NCBI GenBank assembly: GCA_022578605.1
Contig: MU394064.1
Coordinates: 1 to 64,000, forward strand
DNA from: Camillea tinctor
Lineage: Eukaryota; Ascomycota; Sordariomycetes; Xylariales; Xylariaceae
Reading direction: 5' to 3'
Length of the DNA stretch: 64,000 bases
A program made the position numbers and the translations under genes. The notes below the pieces were generated by a model. That model ran no database searches and was not told the origin of the DNA. It saw only the letters and a program-made list of their open reading frames with translations. Below, piece after piece: positions 25,047 through 36,776 of the stretch (its first letter is position 1; every line of letters begins with the position of its first letter).

Positions 25047-28000
25047 CCCGAGATTTGGCGTCTCTTCCTTCTACCTCTTCGTCTTCTTATTCTTCCGCTG
25101 TCTTCTTCTTGAGAAAACTATCGCGAAGAGGGATACGAAGTTTGCTAGCGAGGGTCGGTGAAGAATTAAAAAAAAAAAGAATAAAAAGGTTGGTTGGGGT
25201 TGGTGGCGGACACACAGAGAGATAATTTGTCTGGACGGATGTCCTGTGATAGATGACCACTCCAACCAATACCAAGATGAACCAACGATAGGACAGAGAG
25301 ATATAGTCTGTGTGAAATTGGTAGTCCAGTCCACCTAGTTCTTACCCGGTGGGGACACTAAAGCGGAGCGACAAGGTCCAGGTCCGTACCGGCGGCTTGG
25401 GCTCGAGTAAGTTCCGGTGCCTCTTGTTGCCTCTGTACCTGTATTTCTGTACCCCGTCGAGATTTGCTCGTCCAGTCCAAAGAGTCCGAACAGCTGGCTC
25501 TCGCCTCGGTAGTTTAAAAGGCTGCGTTTTAGGAAACACCACACAAAGTTCCCCGTGGTAAGCGTCGTTGCACTTGATACGTGGAGGTCAATGGATTTCT
25601 CCAGGGTTCCATACGCAATAAACCCTTTATGTCAGCTGATATTCGGCAGTGACCTAGTCTAAGACGGGTTCTGCGTTAAGAGAATATGCGTGTGTTGCGG
25701 TGTATGTACGTATATGTGTATGTGTATGTGTATGTGTAGGTGTGTATGTATTATAGACTATCCCAAACACTGTTTATCTTGCGGCAGCAAGGCTGATACA
25801 ACATCTAACCGAGGAGAAAAGTTGCTAGTTTATGTACTCCGGTACGAGGCCGGTAACGCATCCACTTATAAAGAGGAGGGGGGAGTAATAGTTAGGGCTT
25901 CTCCAACCAACGAAGTCAAAAAGGGGAGACCAAAAAAGGACAGAAAAAAAGGGGAAAAAAGAGAAAAAAAAAAGAGTTAAAGCAGATTTCTCAACCCCTA
26001 GCAGATATCTATCAGGGTCCCCTTTCCCCCCTGAACTACTAGTAGTGGAGGTAAAATGATACGCCTAAGGACACGCAGGAATAGTTGACTCGGTATAAGA
26101 GTCGATAATAGCTATCGGGTTGTGCGGTCCACTATTGTCAATAAGGGCCTAGTCAAGAACGAGCTTTGAGATGAAAAGGTAATAATCGTCCTTTTGGGGG
26201 GTAGACAACCCTGGAGCGGGATGATATTAACGCTAGGGGCGCGGAAATATGTACCTAAAGAATGGATGGCTAGGCAATGACTGCGCTTACGCGAGTGTCT
26301 AATTGTCCAACCGTACTCCGGGATCGACTCTGTATGTAGATGTTTCCTGGGGGGGGGGGGAAGGGGGAGGGGATTGGTTTGTCGCGCTACGACCGGCCCG
26401 CTGATGACAGGAACGGAACCGCAACCTGGCAGAGGTCCTCTTGACAAGCGCGAATAGGCGGCAAAGCACCCACGCGAGAGAGCCAAGGATAACAAGAAAC
26501 AAGCGCCTAGAAGAATGTGGGTGTTTCTACCGTCGCTTGCAGTGTATAGTGTACGCAGGCTTTAGCTCTAGCTAAACCCTTCAAGACTTATTAGCGGTCT
26601 GGGATCCACGTGCCGGGAGGCCAACCGTCTCGATTCAGGCAGGTGACAAGGTGCCTGCACGAGGGTTATATCTGAATCGAGCACCAGATGTACCAAAATG
26701 GGGTCAGCTGATTGAAGCGGAAAGAAGAACGGTGAAGGGAAAAGTGAGATTGGTCGTGCAGGACCAGCCACCTATACGAAAGAGGGAAGGGGGGGAAGGG
26801 AGGGAGGGATGGGACATGCAGCAAAAAATATACAATCAATATAGGTAGCAAGACGTGCAACTGTAACCAAAAAAAAAAAAGCAGGCTCACGTCAATGATT
26901 GATTCACTGGGAGAGTGGATATGTAACAGGTCAGGGGGGGAGGGAGATAGATTGTGGGGGAGATTGTCGTCGATATGTAATGTAATGTATTGTGGTGTAG
27001 TGCCCAGGTGTAGTGTAGTGTAGTATAGTGTACATACATACAGAAAAATTGCCGAGTCAAGCTTGTCCTTGACGTGAGTGCTTCAAGTTCCAGGATTTCC
27101 AGCAACTAATGCATTATAACAGGATACTTGACTAGGGATATTGGACAATAACACGTGGCCGCCAGGGCAGAGGACGGGGCACCATACAACTTATAAATAT
27201 TGCATTCGGGGAATATTAAGCTGAAATTTGGATCGTGTTGCGTCCGATGGAAGATGATCGATGTTTAGGGGATACTAGGTATGGCCCTTTGTGTTCTAAC
27301 CTACGTAGTATGTACGACCTTTCTTGAGAACTTCGTATGCACACAAGAGACTAACCTAGGTTAGTTTAAGAAGAAGGGAAAAAAAGGGGGGGGAAGAGGG
27401 GGGGAGGGGGAGGGGAGAAGGAAAGTTTAGGGTAGCGTAATGGAAAGAGTCTAGGAGCTGGAGCTTAGGTAGAGTTGATGAATGTCTGGTAGAACCTTGG
27501 AAGTGAACTTGAATTGGAGGTGGAAGAACCCTTGAGGACCTTTTCGAATTATCCCCGACCTCACTTGAGGTCACTAAGGTGAGGTCACTGACGTTTCCCC
27601 CCCTCTTTTTTTTTCTTCACTTAATAAACCATCCATCAATTTCGGAATATGATCTCAACTTTTACCCTCCCCCCCGGCGATCTCCGTCCGGCCGTTGAGG
27701 CTTTGCCACCATGCAGTTACATGTCATACACTACAAGTGAGGCGGAAATGAGAGAGAAAGGCTCAACAGAAAGGGCTACCTAGTACCCGTACCCGAGACT
27801 TGCAAAGGTAAAAGGCTTGATGACGTTGCTTACGGCAGGGGGTCTTGGGTTGGGTCTGTTTCCATTGACAGCAAGAAAAGCTTTGTAACTTCTCACATAT
27901 CTGATTCCTAGATGTCGAAACCTAAATCCAGCGACCCGGGCTTGGTGTGTCGTCCTCCTAGATGGGTGCCCCGCAGGTTGGCTTCTCATGACCTGGCCAA

Positions 28001-29951
28001 ATATACAAGGATTATGACCTTTAGTTGACTTTTTATTACTCCACACACCGTCTGGTATAAATTGCAGGTATTGACGTTCGAGTCATTCGACAGACGCATG
28101 GAACCTGCCAATGAATAGGGCCTTTTATCCCGCTGGGCATCGAGTGGATGCAATAGAACGAGTTGAATAACGACGGAAAGGGAAAGGAAACTACCATTAT
28201 TTGCCACCGACTCTTTAATGCCTATCATGTCTTGTGCCGGGAACTAATAACTCACCCAGATTTGCATCAAACTTGGAACCCTAGAGGCTTGCGACACCCC
28301 GTCCGCCTTAATTGTCCGGACCGCATCTACAAACCCGGGCTCGGCAGCTTAATCGCTTGGGTTTGACGCCACATCGGGACTCTACCAACTAACGGGGTGG
28401 CATAGGTAGATTTTGTCTTTCTACCTAGATCCAGAGCAAAAAGTCGGATATGGCGTTAAAACCCCCTCGCTAGGAGCGGGGCCTCTGTTCTGCCATGTTG
28501 AGATGATATGACTAGGGCTTATCCTTGAGAGTTTACTCGTTGATAGGCTACGCGGAAGTGCAGGTTCTGGTGGTGCCCAAACCGTTAAAATCTCTGTTGA
28601 GCTTGTGCTGATAATATCGAATGGGTAAATATTAATGCTGAATCAGAGAGCTTTGGTCAATCCCAATATGTAATCACGGGACAGGCAAAAACCTGCTCGA
28701 CTTGATTGCTGCTGCTGTTCTGTATCACATCTGCCTTGTCTGGACAATTGCTCATTGCTGTTTGTCAGTCTGACCCATTGGCCTCTAAGACCAAGGCATT
28801 CCAACAAGGTTGCGGTCTAGCTAGATGGTTATCTATGAAATGGCGCTCGAAAGTAGCACTGGAGAGTCAGACCGCTTAAAATGCAAACTTGGTTTCCACT
28901 CGTCTGTTAGTGGCTAGAACTTATGGTACGCAATGCGTCCGCGAAATATCCCACCAGCATTGTACATGTCGCTTGAGTGTTACAGCCCAACTAGGACGGG
29001 AAATTATAGCCGGCATCACAAGTACTATCAAATAGGAACCCGTGACGAACTGGCCGGACCGCTCTGCGGGCTATGCGGGCTCTTCGTGCTTGCGTTATAT
29101 GCATCACGTAGAGGCCCGGAACGGATTAGCGGTTCCAGCGCTAAGGGGTGAAGAGCAGTTGAGGTTCAGGGAGGCGCTCCGTAACTAGCCGATCCAGGTC
29201 TATGGGCCGGCCGGTCTCGAGACCCTGTGTCCAAGGGGAAGACCAGAATAAATTGGGACAACTGCCGTGCCTGTCTTGGCAACCACCAAGTCGGAATTTC
29301 TTGACCGTTCCAATACTGCCTTTTTCCCCAAGTAGAGGACCACGACATGGCACCGATGCGTTTTACGTAGTAGTGCACGCCAGGACTGCGTAATGCAGAT
29401 GCATGCAACAACAAATATCTTTTTTTTTTTTGCCTTTTGCCGGCGATCTTCTCACCGCTGCTGGCATAACTTTGGTCAGTTCCGCGTTACCGGAGAGGAT
29501 AAATCAACTCGTTCCCATGGCTCAACCTGTATGCCCAACAACTACAGGTTCTTAGGGGGGAGGAAGTTGAATGACTAGCCCAGCAATGCTGAATATCCCG
29601 TAGTGAACGCAGGCTCGAATCAATGTACATCAACACAATGCGCCATACATACCACATAAAGGGAAAAGAAGAAGAAAAACTGCGACATGGGGCATTAACT
29701 TGCCTGCTATCTAGCCGACTGCGGGTATTAGGGGCTGAGGATTAGGATTTCCCGCTGGAATGAGGTATAAAATGGAGTGATATCGCATACATATGCATCG
29801 CTGAGGTTCAGGCAAAAATGACTGGAACGTTTTTGGATCCTACGTCTGCGGTAATTGCTAAAATCGAAGGGCGGTTGGCTCTGCAGGTACACTAAATCGT
29901 ATCGATATTTTGATCAGAGCCGGCAGGTGTCGATTACTGTACACCTTGTGC
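25047..29951. other. Gene-poor region
   Basis: No reading frame has family features or credible splice structure. It contains a TATGTG array (25705-25740), a purine-rich A/G tract (25900-25980), a G homopolymer of about 12 (26349-26360), GTAATGTA and GTGTAGT repeats (26970-27035) and a G-rich tract (27380-27420). Short frames around 27.8-29.4 kb look like composition-driven background. The right end is the 3' flank of the Mpp6-like gene. Confidence 0.55.
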
Positions 29952-30895
29952 CTATGATTTACGTCCGTTGGACTTTGGGCCATCTTTGCAATCTATGGCC
30001 TTGTGGCCTGGCTTGCCACAACGATGGCACGTGAAGACCACGGGGCGAGAAGAATTGCCACCGGAGGATATCGACGATAAGCCTTTGTTCAGCTTGACCT
30101 CCTTTTTCCTGCGCTTCTCGGCAAGGTGCATAGCCTTGGCCCGTTCGGCGCTCTTTTTGCCTTGTAATACCTTCCGGGATGGGCTCTGGGACGCAGGGGA
30201 GGACAAGTGCCGATTTTGGCCATAGGACTGCCGCCCTGATCCGGGTTCTGGAGATGATGCGTCGGAGTCGGAGTCAGAATTGGAATCGGAATCCGAATTA
30301 GAATCATCACTATCGCTTCCGTTTCTTCTAGGAGCCTGTAATAAAGTAAGTCATGAAATTGGCAAAAGCGGCTATGCGGGAGTCGTTATGGGGGAGGGGG
30401 ATGAGGGGGGTGAGAGGGGGAAAGAAAAAGACCTGCCTTCTTTTTACCCATATTCCATCGCTGCAGCGCTTGTGGCTTGACGTGTGCAGCGTTAGTCGAA
30501 TCACTGTCATCCCCGGCGGCATCAGGGGAGTCAATTTGCGCAAAGCCAACTTGAACAACGTTGAGGGGCGGTTGAATCACATGTTGGGAATTTTGTGCTT
30601 TTTCGGGGATGTCAAGTACCCAGCGGGCATCTCCAAGTTCGGCGGCACGCTGCAGCAGAGCCTCCTGACGTTTCCGTTCCTCCTCGGCGATGGCGGCTTG
30701 AACTGCGCGCTGGTTTACAAGCGAATTTACGTCTTGCTGGGGGGTGACGCTATGCGATGTCTTCTGTCGTTTCGATGACTGCTCCTCTGAGTTGGGTGTA
30801 GAAGGTGCCGAGGAGGGCGAAGCAGCTGCTCGCTGCATGAACTTCATGGTTAACAGTCTGGAAGACATGGCTTTCGGCGTGGTCTGGCCTGCCAT
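29952..30895 (-). CDS. mpp6: Mpp6-like nuclear exosome cofactor with C-terminal zinc knuckle
   Basis: Related to M-phase phosphoprotein 6, the protein that docks on the nuclear RNA exosome and helps recruit Mtr4 for rRNA and noncoding RNA processing. The N-terminal signature SSRLLTMKFMQRA matches the conserved Mpp6 box, and ARWVLDIPE corresponds to the second box (HWYLDLP in animals). The C-terminal exon adds an acidic Asp/Ser run, a basic segment (AEKRRKKEVKLNK) and a CCHC zinc knuckle, CHRCGKPGHKAIDC, suited to RNA binding. Exons (complement): 30895-30437 and 30335-29952, giving 280 residues. Only a GC donor (AAG|GCAGGT) joins the two frames without a stop; no GT donor nearby has the right phase except a poor one at a GTCAAG upstream. 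The ATG is the first in frame. It is divergent from the complex I gene, about 600 bases apart. Confidence 0.85.
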
Positions 30896-31499
30896 CTTGG
30901 GCGCGCGCACTCGAACGAGAGAGAGGTCTTGTGGGCAGGTTAGGCGATTATGTACGGAGAGAGATAGAAAATCTAGTAAGAATTTCGCTGTTGGTTGAAA
31001 TATTTTGTTGAAGCAAGTAGCAAGGGGAAATTCTAAATTAGATAGCGATGATGGTGATGATGATACTAGAAGGTATGGATAATGTTGAATGTTGAGTGAA
31101 AATAATTGTAGAAGGAAAAGAGAACAGGGGAAGAAGAGAAAGAAAAAAAAAATAAGGAACCGCGATGTATGTAGTGTAGTGTAGTACTGTAACCTAGTAT
31201 GTTATTAACGGTTTATCTCTCTCTAGGTACTGTAGATATGCTAGGTATGTATGGTACATACATACCAGGTACATAGTAGTACCTAGGTAAACCTAGATAA
31301 GTGGGTCTGTAGAGAAAGAACTTGCTACTTGCACCTACCAAATGTGGCCCGAGCTCCTTAGAGAGTTCTCATCCATTGAACTTCCCTAACTTACCTAAGG
31401 TTGTACTCTAGCTATTGCGTAAAACCTCTCTTTACCGTTCAACAATCCCTCAATTCGCACCAACATAACAAAACACAGCACAACTCAACCCACAACGCA
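30896..31499. promoter_or_regulatory. Shared divergent intergenic region
   Basis: 604 bases separate the start codons of the Mpp6-like gene (minus) and the complex I subunit gene (plus). It contains A-rich tracts, GTGTAGT repeats and several TACCTAGGTA palindromes (31225-31310). It must hold both promoters. No clear TATA box is seen. Confidence 0.6.
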
Positions 31500-32167
31500 A
31501 TGCTTTCGCGCGTGACCTTCCGAAGGGCGCTGCAGCTTCCTCAGCGAACGACATGCGCAGCTCAACGAACCTTCGCCGTCTCGGGCCGTCTCCGTGAAGC
31601 CAACCCCAACACCCTCTCCAACAAGGCCGAGACCACCCCGGAAACCAAGAGCGAAGAGGACTCGCTAGGGCTGGTCGAGAACGAAGAGCTAGGTATCTCG
31701 CAGGCACCGAACCGCAAGGAGATATGGTCGAGAAGTCAGCGACCGAGGGCCACGGCCATGACCGGCCCCAGATTCGAACAGACGGATTTCAGTCTTCAAG
31801 TGAGATGATGATATAAACTCACCAACTAGCCAAAGCCAGTGTGGGCTGACTTTTTTCTTCTTCTCCCTCTCAGCCTCAACCAAGAGCTGCTATCGAGCTC
31901 ATCCACAGACAGCCGGTCCGGTGGACTCACGATCGGACAGTTGCTTGTGACGGCGGCGGCGGACCTGCCGGGCATCCTAGAATCTTTATCAACACGGACA
32001 AGCCCGAGATAGCTGTGTGTGGTTACTGCGGGTTGCCATTTGTGAGTCGCACGTCTATGTTCTATGTGTATAGTATATAATCTATAGCTAACTATCGACT
32101 GCAGGCCAACGAGCACCACCGGAAGCACTTAGAAGCACTGCCCCAGACCTCTTACCCTCTAGCATGA
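31500..32167 (+). CDS. NADH:ubiquinone oxidoreductase zinc subunit (NDUFS6 type)
   Basis: Accessory subunit of mitochondrial complex I, needed late in assembly of the N module in animals and fungi. Exons: 31500-31799, 31874-32041, 32105-32167, giving 176 residues. All three exons are whole codons and both introns are GT-AG. The start ATG opens a mitochondrial-type presequence (MLSRVTFRRALQLPQR, basic and lacking acids). The zinc site is complete: Cys125, His134, Cys149, Cys152, in the pattern C-x8-H-x14-C-x2-C. The last intron splits the motif CGYCGLPF|ANEHH. The hallmark VRWTHDRTVACDGG block precedes the site. It lies between the Mpp6-like gene (divergent) and the YjbQ gene (same strand). 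Confidence 0.96.
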
Positions 32168-32648
32168 GAGGAGGGTGGGACAAAGGGGGCGGCAAAGTTC
32201 AGTAAGAGAAGATCTACATCTTCTGGTAGTCAGTGTAAGGCCAGTCGAGTTGATTTATGTTGTGTTGTGTATGTACATACTATTATATATCGAGTGCAAA
32301 AGACCCCAGATGGGAGCTAGTTTTGCCACCAGTTTCTTTCTTTATATGAGCATCATTATTACCGCTATAAACTTATGTATTACCTTCCTGGCTTATATCA
32401 CCCACCTTACCTTTCTAGGTACTATAAGTATATTCCCCTATTTACTTATGCATTGAGGTACCTACTTTCGCCCGTAACGTATCACAAGTCTCAAACCCCA
32501 AACGCTGTGTTGGATATTCCCTGCCCGTCATTGGTCCATGACCTTTTATAAAAACAAGTGGAGTTAGCAATTGAGCCCAAAAAACCAACCCCACCATGCC
32601 TGTCACTTTTACCACCAAATCTACACTAATAATGCGACCGACCTCGCT
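32168..32648 (+). promoter_or_regulatory. Upstream region of the YjbQ-family gene with CCAAT and TATA motifs
   Basis: An inverted CCAAT (ATTGG, 32530-32534) and a TATA-like element TATAAAAA (32547-32554) stand before the YjbQ gene. Transcription would be expected to begin near 32575-32590. An ATG at about 32598, in another frame, would then open a short upstream frame overlapping the main start, which could reduce translation (inference). Confidence 0.5.
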
Positions 32649-33594
32649 ATGCCGTCATCCTCCACCACGACATCTTTTTCCCACAATCTTCCCACCTTGC
32701 TTCTCCTCTCCGTTCTCCTCCTCGCCTTCTTCCCCGGCGCATTCCACTACGTATTTACTCTGCCATTGACCTATATCTTCAGCAGCAGCACCAGTCCCGG
32801 TACATGTACCCCTCCCAGTAGCTGTGATAACCATCCCCACCACCATCACCACCATCAAGAAGAAAACCTATCCCCTCCTCCGACCATGTCCTGGACGCAG
32901 AAGCATTTCACCCTGCCCCCACGCTCGCGCGGCTCCTACCTCGTGACGGACCACGTCGTCGACGCCGTCCCCGAGATCCGCCAGTACCGCGTGGGCCTGC
33001 TGAACCTGTTCGTCCAGCACACGAGCTGCGCCCTGAGCCTCAACGAGAACTGGGACGACGACGTGCGCGCCGACATGAGCGATGCGCTCGACCGCATTGC
33101 GCCCGAGGCCGGTCCCAAGGGCGAGGACCTGTACCGGCATAGCGCCGAGGGGCCCGACGATATGCCTGTGGGTTTTACCTCTTCTTTGTTTCCCTGCTCT
33201 TTTTCTTCTTCTTTTTCCTTTGGACAGAAAAGACAGGGAAAGTGGATGGGGCTAGGTAAAACAAAGAGATAAGGAATAGCTGGCTAACGAAAACATGATG
33301 ACATGACACAACTTGTAGGCACATATCAAGAGCGCCTTGGTGGGCGCCAGCGTTACCATTCCGATTAAGGACGGCAAACTTGTAAGTCGATGCGAGCAAG
33401 CCTATGCACCATTACCTACCTACCTAGGTTGAACCAAGATACAATAGAACGGGGAAAAGAAAGGACTGCTAGCTAATTGTCGATACGATGGAAAACAGGC
33501 GACGGGGACGTGGCAGGGCATCTGGTATCTCGAGTTCCGGCAGGTCAGACACACAAGACGGGTGGTAGCTACGATTCAGGGCGAGAAGGCATGA
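32649..33594 (+). CDS. YjbQ/UPF0047 family protein
   Basis: Member of the small YjbQ family; bacterial relatives show weak thiamine-phosphate synthase activity, but the true role is unsettled. Exons: 32649-33167, 33319-33381, 33499-33594, all phase 0 with GT-AG introns. The conserved core starts at WTQKHFTL and includes FVQHTSCALSLNEN (conserved His), a GEDLYRHSAEGPDDMP block, GASVTIPI, TGTWQGIWYLEFR and the terminal RRVVATIQGE. Core length, 146 residues from the ATG at 32886, equals the family norm. From 32649 the product is 225 residues and gains an N-terminal hydrophobic segment (LPTLLLLSVLLLAFF) and a His-rich linker. Either start could be used. The upstream one is chosen because the likely TATA box precedes it. 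Convergent with the CFIm25 gene. Confidence 0.88.
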
Positions 33595-34150
33595 TAGAAA
33601 CGAAAATAAAAATAAAATAAGGGAAGACGGGTAGAGAATGGTTAACAGAAAGTAAAGGGATAAAAGAGAAAGGGGGTAGAGGGAGAAAAGAAGACACTTT
33701 TTTGATGCAAGTCAGATTCCAAAGTACTAAATTACCAGTACACATACACACATTTCATCCAGCTGCAAGTACTTAGATAGCCAGATGAACACACAAGAAA
33801 ACAGAAAGACAAAAAAAAAACCTGAATTTCCGGCACTCGACGCCTTTATGCAGTGAAAATTAACGCCAAACGCCTATGATTTCGTTTTTTTTTTCTTCTT
33901 CTCTTCCCCTTAAAGGAAAGGAAAGGGGGAGGCGAAACAAAAGGGGGGAGGGGTAACGTGTGCGTAATCAACCTTGTGAGCATAAAGTATACGGGGGAGA
34001 GAAACCCAATGAATAAATAGAATTGTCTCCCCTTCCCCTTCCCCTTCCCTTTTCCTCTTCCTCTTCCTCTTCCCCCTTCTCCCACCCCTCCATTCTTTTT
34101 TCTTTTTCTTTTCCCGTCGTATGTGTTTTCCATCATCATCGTCATCGCCA
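33595..34150. other. Convergent intergenic region
   Basis: 3' flanks of the YjbQ and CFIm25 genes. It contains A-rich stretches and a CTTCC-type pyrimidine repeat (about 34029-34085). No gene. Confidence 0.65.
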
Positions 34151-35080
34151 TCAGCTCGTGCCGTTCTCCTCCCGCGCGTCCCGCATGTCCTCGTCGCCCC
34201 CGGCCAGGACCTTGGTCCGGGGCACGAAGCCCTCGGGGCCCGAGCCCGGCGTCGCGGCCACCACCTCGCCCGCCTCGTTGACGAACTCGAAGTTGTACCG
34301 GCTCAGCAGGTGCGGGATGGCCGAGAGCTGGGGCCCGTAGCGCGCCGTGTTGTCGTAGAGCTCGAAGAGGGGCACCGCTAGGAGCTTCATGTTCTTGGGC
34401 ACGCTGAGGATCTCTGTTTTTTGGGGGGGTTTGAGGGGGGTAAACATTAGTATTTCTTTTCTCTTTTTCTTCCTTTTGCTGGGATGATGATGGATGGATG
34501 GATGGATGTTATGAAGGAAAGGGGGGAGGAAATGGAACGTACTGCTTTCGGGAAGCTGGATGAAGTACAGCTTCTTGCACTCCTTGGGCCGCGTGACGTG
34601 GGCGGGGATGAAGGGGTACATGAAGGTCTCGAAGTTGGGCCTCCACCACTGGGCGAGGCAGTCGCCGACCTCCCAGCTACCAGCCTCCTCGCCCTCGCCG
34701 AGGCGGCCGACGGGGGCCAGCCGCTCGTCGAGGCGCGACTTGAAACCCTCGATCTCGTCATCCTCCGGGCGAAGGTAGTCCCCCGGCAGCTTGAAGAAGG
34801 CGTTGGCGATCTGCAGCATCAGGATGTGCGGGTGGTTGTGCTCGTGGCACACCAGGATCCCCTCGCAGGTCCGCCGCATCCCGTGCGCGCTGTAGTGCTC
34901 CTCCAGACGCTTCAGCCGCGCGATCACCGAGGGGTCTTCTTCGGGCTGCGTCTCCTTGACGCCGAAGGTGTAGTTGGAGAGCGGGTACAGGCGGATCGTG
35001 TTCGGCTGGTTCGAGTTGAACGCGAGAGGTATCGTGGGCGGATAGGCGCTCTGCAGCGCCGTGGCGGTGACAGTAGACAT
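34151..35080 (-). CDS. Cleavage factor Im 25 kDa subunit (CFIm25/NUDT21)
   Basis: Pre-mRNA 3' processing factor that binds UGUA and guides poly(A) site choice in the nucleus. Exons (complement): 35080-34543 and 34413-34151, giving 266 residues. The intron is 129 bases (GTACGT to ACAG), and joining creates the PESKILSVPKNMKLLAVP block matching the human LPEKALFAVPKNYKL. Family blocks: RLYPLSNYTFGVKE, GILVCHEHNHPHILMLQ, FFKLPGDYLRPEDDE, WWRPNFETFMYPF, PPH-equivalent ITRPKECKK, PLFELYDN. The Nudix box has lost the catalytic REUXEE glutamates, as in the whole CFIm25 family, so it is an RNA-binding and not a hydrolysing Nudix fold. The C-terminal 40 residues after the Nudix fold are a fungal acidic extension. 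The start is the first in-frame ATG. Confidence 0.96.
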   Translation of the reverse strand: MSTVTATALQSAYPPTIPLAFNSNQPNTIRLYPLSNYTFGVKETQPEEDPSVIARLKRLEEHYSAHGMRRTCEGILVCHEHNHPHILMLQIANAFFKLPGDYLRPEDDEIEGFKSRLDERLAPVGRLGEGEEAGSWEVGDCLAQWWRPNFETFMYPFIPAHVTRPKECKKLYFIQLPESSTFHFLPPFLHNIHPSIHHHPSKRKKKRKEILMFTPLKPPQKTEILSVPKNMKLLAVPLFELYDNTARYGPQLSAIPHLLSRYNFEFVNEAGEVVAATPGSGPEGFVPRTKVLAGGDEDMRDAREENGTS

Positions 35081-36776
35081 GATTTTATTTTATTTTTTTA
35101 CTTCTATTTTTTTTTGTCCTTTAATAATTCCGGGTTGATTGAAATTGCTAGGTGCCAATTGTTTGGGAGATTATCGTAGGAGAAGTTAAATAGTTTGAGT
35201 GAGTAGGTAGAGAGAGGTATTAGGTTAAGTAGATAGGTAGGTATGGGTATGGGTATGGGTATGCAAGGTCAAGCTCTAAAATGTTGAAGCTTCCAATGGC
35301 ACTACTAGGCAATTGGAAAAGAAACGCGGGTTAGGTAAGGCTACCTACTACCTATCTCGTGCCAAATCAAGTAGGCGGTGTGTTGAGCCGTGCGATTATC
35401 TAAGAAAGTTACACTGGGTAGGTAGGTATGTACTACGGAGTACGGTTTATACCTTCAGCGAACTCTAAACCTACTAGCTTCACCAGTCTAACTATATACC
35501 TAGGTAGTTACATGTTATCGCCAACACTATACACTTTGATGCATGTATGTAGATAGTTCTTATGTCTTACACCAACTGGAAATATTCTGCTTACAGAATC
35601 GCTATCATGTTCTGTTAAGTAGATAGTAGCCCATCTGTATAAGTCTTTTTCATTGCCAAAAAAACAGATCTATCATCTTGAGTATCATTAATCACATCCC
35701 TTTTTTACCTTATACCTACCTAGGTACATATATCCCTACTTATAACATCCACTATAATACATAAACCGACAAGAACGACCACTTACACGCAGTTTTTAAA
35801 CTGTGGACAACGAATTCCCTCACTTATCTGTTTATAACTTTCCATTTTGTGTCGCAACGTTCTGTAAGACCCCTCCAATCTTCATAGTGTGTCTTCGTTG
35901 AAATTCACTGTCGTTGGCATTTTGTGGTCTTTTAAATGTATTATTTCACTCTATCCTTGTTATCAACCCCCAGGAAATTCCCAGATACTTTATGGATATG
36001 GAGCGCTCCGAGTGAGTGAGCTGAGTTCAGGTTATCTTATGAGGAGAAGGAATTTGTAATACGTCAATATGGGCATAGTCTAACCGGTCCAAGTGAAATG
36101 ATTATAGGAGCATGAGGTCTCGACAATTTCAAGCTACTTTGCTACGGTGATATCGACATAGTTTGGGACACTCTAGCTATTCTCCCTATGAGGTTGAATC
36201 TCGAGGTTTCTTCGTCCAAAATCTAGTATCGAATTTATACCATAATCATACTCAGGGTTGCTATAATGTTCTTTATATTTTTGAGTATGGTTTCTTAGTA
36301 GGTTTCGATGGATTCGGTTTTCTGGTGTCTATTGTTTTTGGTCCTTTATGGGAAAAGCCAGGACATAACTATACAATGTATTCAAGCCAATGTTTTCTAT
36401 GAAAACGCTATAACCTGCTAGACTTCTGACAAGCTGGCGAAGTCGTCTCTAGTGATATACCGTTGGACTGAGTTGATATCAAGAGCCACTAAGGAACTGA
36501 ATCCCAAAAGCGAAACCATCTAAACGTTTAATCAAGCTAGTTATATTCAATCTATCAAGTGCAAGAGCTTCTAAGCCTAAATGACTCGATGAACCCATAC
36601 GTACATTACTATATCCCCTTTTTTCGACATTGGTGTTTTCGTAACCTTAGTACTAGAGAAGCCCAGAGTCCTCATATCTTTTCCCTTCTCTGTTGCCCCC
36701 CTTTCAGGGGTGTGCCGCATTTCTCTCCCTAGAACTGAAACCCGCTGTATTCACGGCGATAGTCAAGCCCCTGAGA
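35081..36776. other. AT-rich intergenic region
   Basis: It holds a GGGTAT tandem array (about 35240-35264), TACCTAGGTA motifs (35490-35510, 35720) and AT-rich sequence with frequent TA steps. A short frame at 36163-36402 has no similarity I recognise. The left part contains the CFIm25 promoter. Confidence 0.55.

Noticed and set aside
34484..35179. 231-codon plus-strand frame opposite CFIm25
   Set aside because: Shadow of the minus-strand CFIm25 exon, which has clear family blocks.
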